Source: a virus
IMG/VR virus record: IMGVR_UViG_3300021961_006674
Span: 1 to 29,324 of that record
Strand: one strand, 5' to 3'
DNA: 29,324 nt
The notes below the pieces were generated by a model. The model made no database searches. It was not told the origin of the DNA and saw only the letters and a list, made by a program, of their open reading frames with translations. Shown here in pieces: positions 28,878 through 29,324 of the stretch (the stretch's first letter is position 1; every line of letters begins with the position of its first letter). Both the position numbers and the translations under genes were made by a program.

Positions 28878-28889
28878 GGGGTTAACCCC
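28878..28889. repeat. Perfect 12-bp palindrome GGGGTTAACCCC
   Basis: Exact inverted repeat with no loop, lying between the two hairpin copies. It could bind a dimeric protein or act as a recombination or cleavage site. Confidence 0.75.
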
Positions 28890-28896
28890 ATCCGCA

Positions 28897-28922
28897 CCAC
28901 TTGCTTTTAGGAAGCAAGAAAC
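28897..28922 (-). repeat. Repeated hairpin element, copy B
   Basis: Same CCACTTGCTT and AAGCAAGAAAC arms as copy A, with a 5-nt loop. Lies 7 nt beyond the stop of 28930-29154. Confidence 0.75.
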
Positions 28923-28929
28923 CAATCAA

Positions 28930-29154
28930 TCACAGTTTTGTTGACGCTCCTGGAGCAGCTTGTTTAAGGGCTTCAACGACCATTTCAAGTCTTGCTTCTA
29001 ATGCAGCAAGTCTTTCGCTGTCACTACTACCACCAGCACCACCACAAGGTGTATGTGCTTTTGACTCTAGAGCAAGAAGTCTTTTTTCAACTTCCTGATC
29101 GTATTGAGACATACGTGCGCCACTATCAGAAGTAACTGTTTTTCTCGTTGCCAT
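28930..29154 (-). CDS. Small coiled-coil protein, 74 aa
   Basis: Soluble protein with two heptad-like helices (YDQEVEKRLLALESK, 18-32, and SERLAALEARLEMVVEALKQ, 46-65) split by a Gly/Ser loop (CGGAGGSS). Polar N-terminus, no signal. Antiparallel hairpin or oligomer is likely. No family recognised. Late-like motif CTAAATA lies 23 nt upstream, and a strong terminator (28793-28817) ends its transcript after the repeated hairpins, so those are part of its mRNA tail. Confidence 0.75.
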   Translation of the reverse strand: MATRKTVTSDSGARMSQYDQEVEKRLLALESKAHTPCGGAGGSSDSERLAALEARLEMVVEALKQAAPGASTKL

Positions 29155-29176
29155 GTTTAATAATTAACTCTTGAGT

Positions 29177-29183
29177 TATTTAG
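29177..29183 (-). promoter_or_regulatory. Late-like promoter motif CTAAATA
   Basis: 23 nt upstream of the ATG at 29154, next to an imperfect palindrome (TAACTC/GAGTTA, 29165-29178). Confidence 0.4.
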
Positions 29184-29210
29184 TTTTAAGAGGGTCTTTT
29201 GACTCCACCA

Positions 29211-29230
29211 CCTAGTTTGACTTAACTAGG
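29211..29230 (-). other. Hairpin overlapping a stop codon
   Basis: CCTAGTT/AACTAGG, 7-bp perfect stem and 6-nt loop, containing the TAG stop of the partial gene at the right edge. No T-run follows, so it is not a typical terminator; it could protect the mRNA end. Confidence 0.5.
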
Positions 29231-29324
29231 AAAAGTTGGATAAGTTTTGGTACTTCAATAGCAGCATAGAAACCACACAAGAAGAGGATGTCCCAGAACT
29301 TATATTTGATAGCAAAGGGAACAA
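29212..29324 (-). CDS. 3' end of a gene cut by the right edge
   Basis: The last 36 codons of a minus-strand frame: VPFAIKYKFWDILFLCGFYA, then AIEVPKLIQLF and a short polar end. The hydrophobic stretch could be a membrane segment. In frame up to the window edge, with the stop TAG at 29212-29214. Identity cannot be judged from this fragment. Confidence 0.55.
   Translation of the reverse strand, partial: VPFAIKYKFWDILFLCGFYAAIEVPKLIQLFLVKSN

Noticed and set aside
28843-28922. Possible CRISPR array
   Set aside because: Only two units, each an internal hairpin with varying loop, and no repeat-spacer regularity or cas genes.

Overview
The window looks like part of the genome of a T4-type marine cyanophage (a myovirus of Synechococcus or Prochlorococcus). 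It carries the photosystem II gene psbA, two high-light-inducible (hli) genes, a plant-type [2Fe-2S] ferredoxin and a peroxiredoxin. T4-type late promoter motifs (TATAAATA and close variants) stand in front of many genes. Almost all genes lie on the minus strand, packed with ATGA, GTGA, TGATG or TAATG junctions. No RNA genes, CRISPR arrays or insertion sequences were seen, and no stretch over 300 bases is free of genes.

Layout. (1) 1-834: 5' part of psbA (D1), read toward the left edge, behind a near-consensus sigma70 promoter. (2) 1027-2620: two unrecognised genes. (3) 2695-4859: the only plus-strand block, four overlapping genes; the first three are secreted-looking and the fourth has a membrane segment. 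(4) 4851-7250: nine tightly coupled small minus-strand genes, including a staphylococcal-nuclease-fold nuclease, an RlpA-like barrel protein and several tiny membrane or exported proteins. (5) 7299-9615: a tail-lysozyme-type hydrolase with a structured leader, an exported HExxH metallopeptidase and small coupled genes. (6) 9679-11625: a 648-residue autotransporter-like outer-membrane protein behind a switch-like leader. (7) 11764-13258: a GH24 lysozyme that appears to be fused by -1 ribosomal frameshifting to an N-terminal domain, and a C39-type peptidase carrying the same domain in frame. (8) 13325-15464: host-metabolism operon (hli, ferredoxin, hli, peroxiredoxin) and a small porin-like protein. 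(9) 15569-28754: a 13-kb, 15-gene glycan operon. (10) 28755-29324: terminator/promoter cassette, repeated hairpins, a small coiled-coil gene and a gene cut by the right edge.

How it works together. The photosynthesis and redox genes would keep host electron flow running during infection and are read from host-like sigma70 promoters. The lysis and envelope genes mostly carry late promoters. The glycan operon supplies sugar-nucleotide enzymes (GDP-mannose 3,5-epimerase, UDP-galactopyranose mutase, a HAD-nucleotidyltransferase fusion), at least five recognisable glycosyltransferases (GT11, GT6, GT25, two GT4-like), several probable ones and a TylF-type methyltransferase. Together they suggest an elaborate glycan, on the virion or on the infected cell surface.

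Most interesting signals: a textbook -1 frameshift cassette (GGGAAAG, 5-nt spacer, 12-bp stem-loop) in the lysozyme gene; adjacent GT11 and GT6 genes next to a GDP-L-galactose-forming epimerase, the logic of an ABH-type glycan; promoters whose TTGACA -35 box contains the stop codon of the preceding gene, three times; and a leader able to hide its own Shine-Dalgarno sequence.
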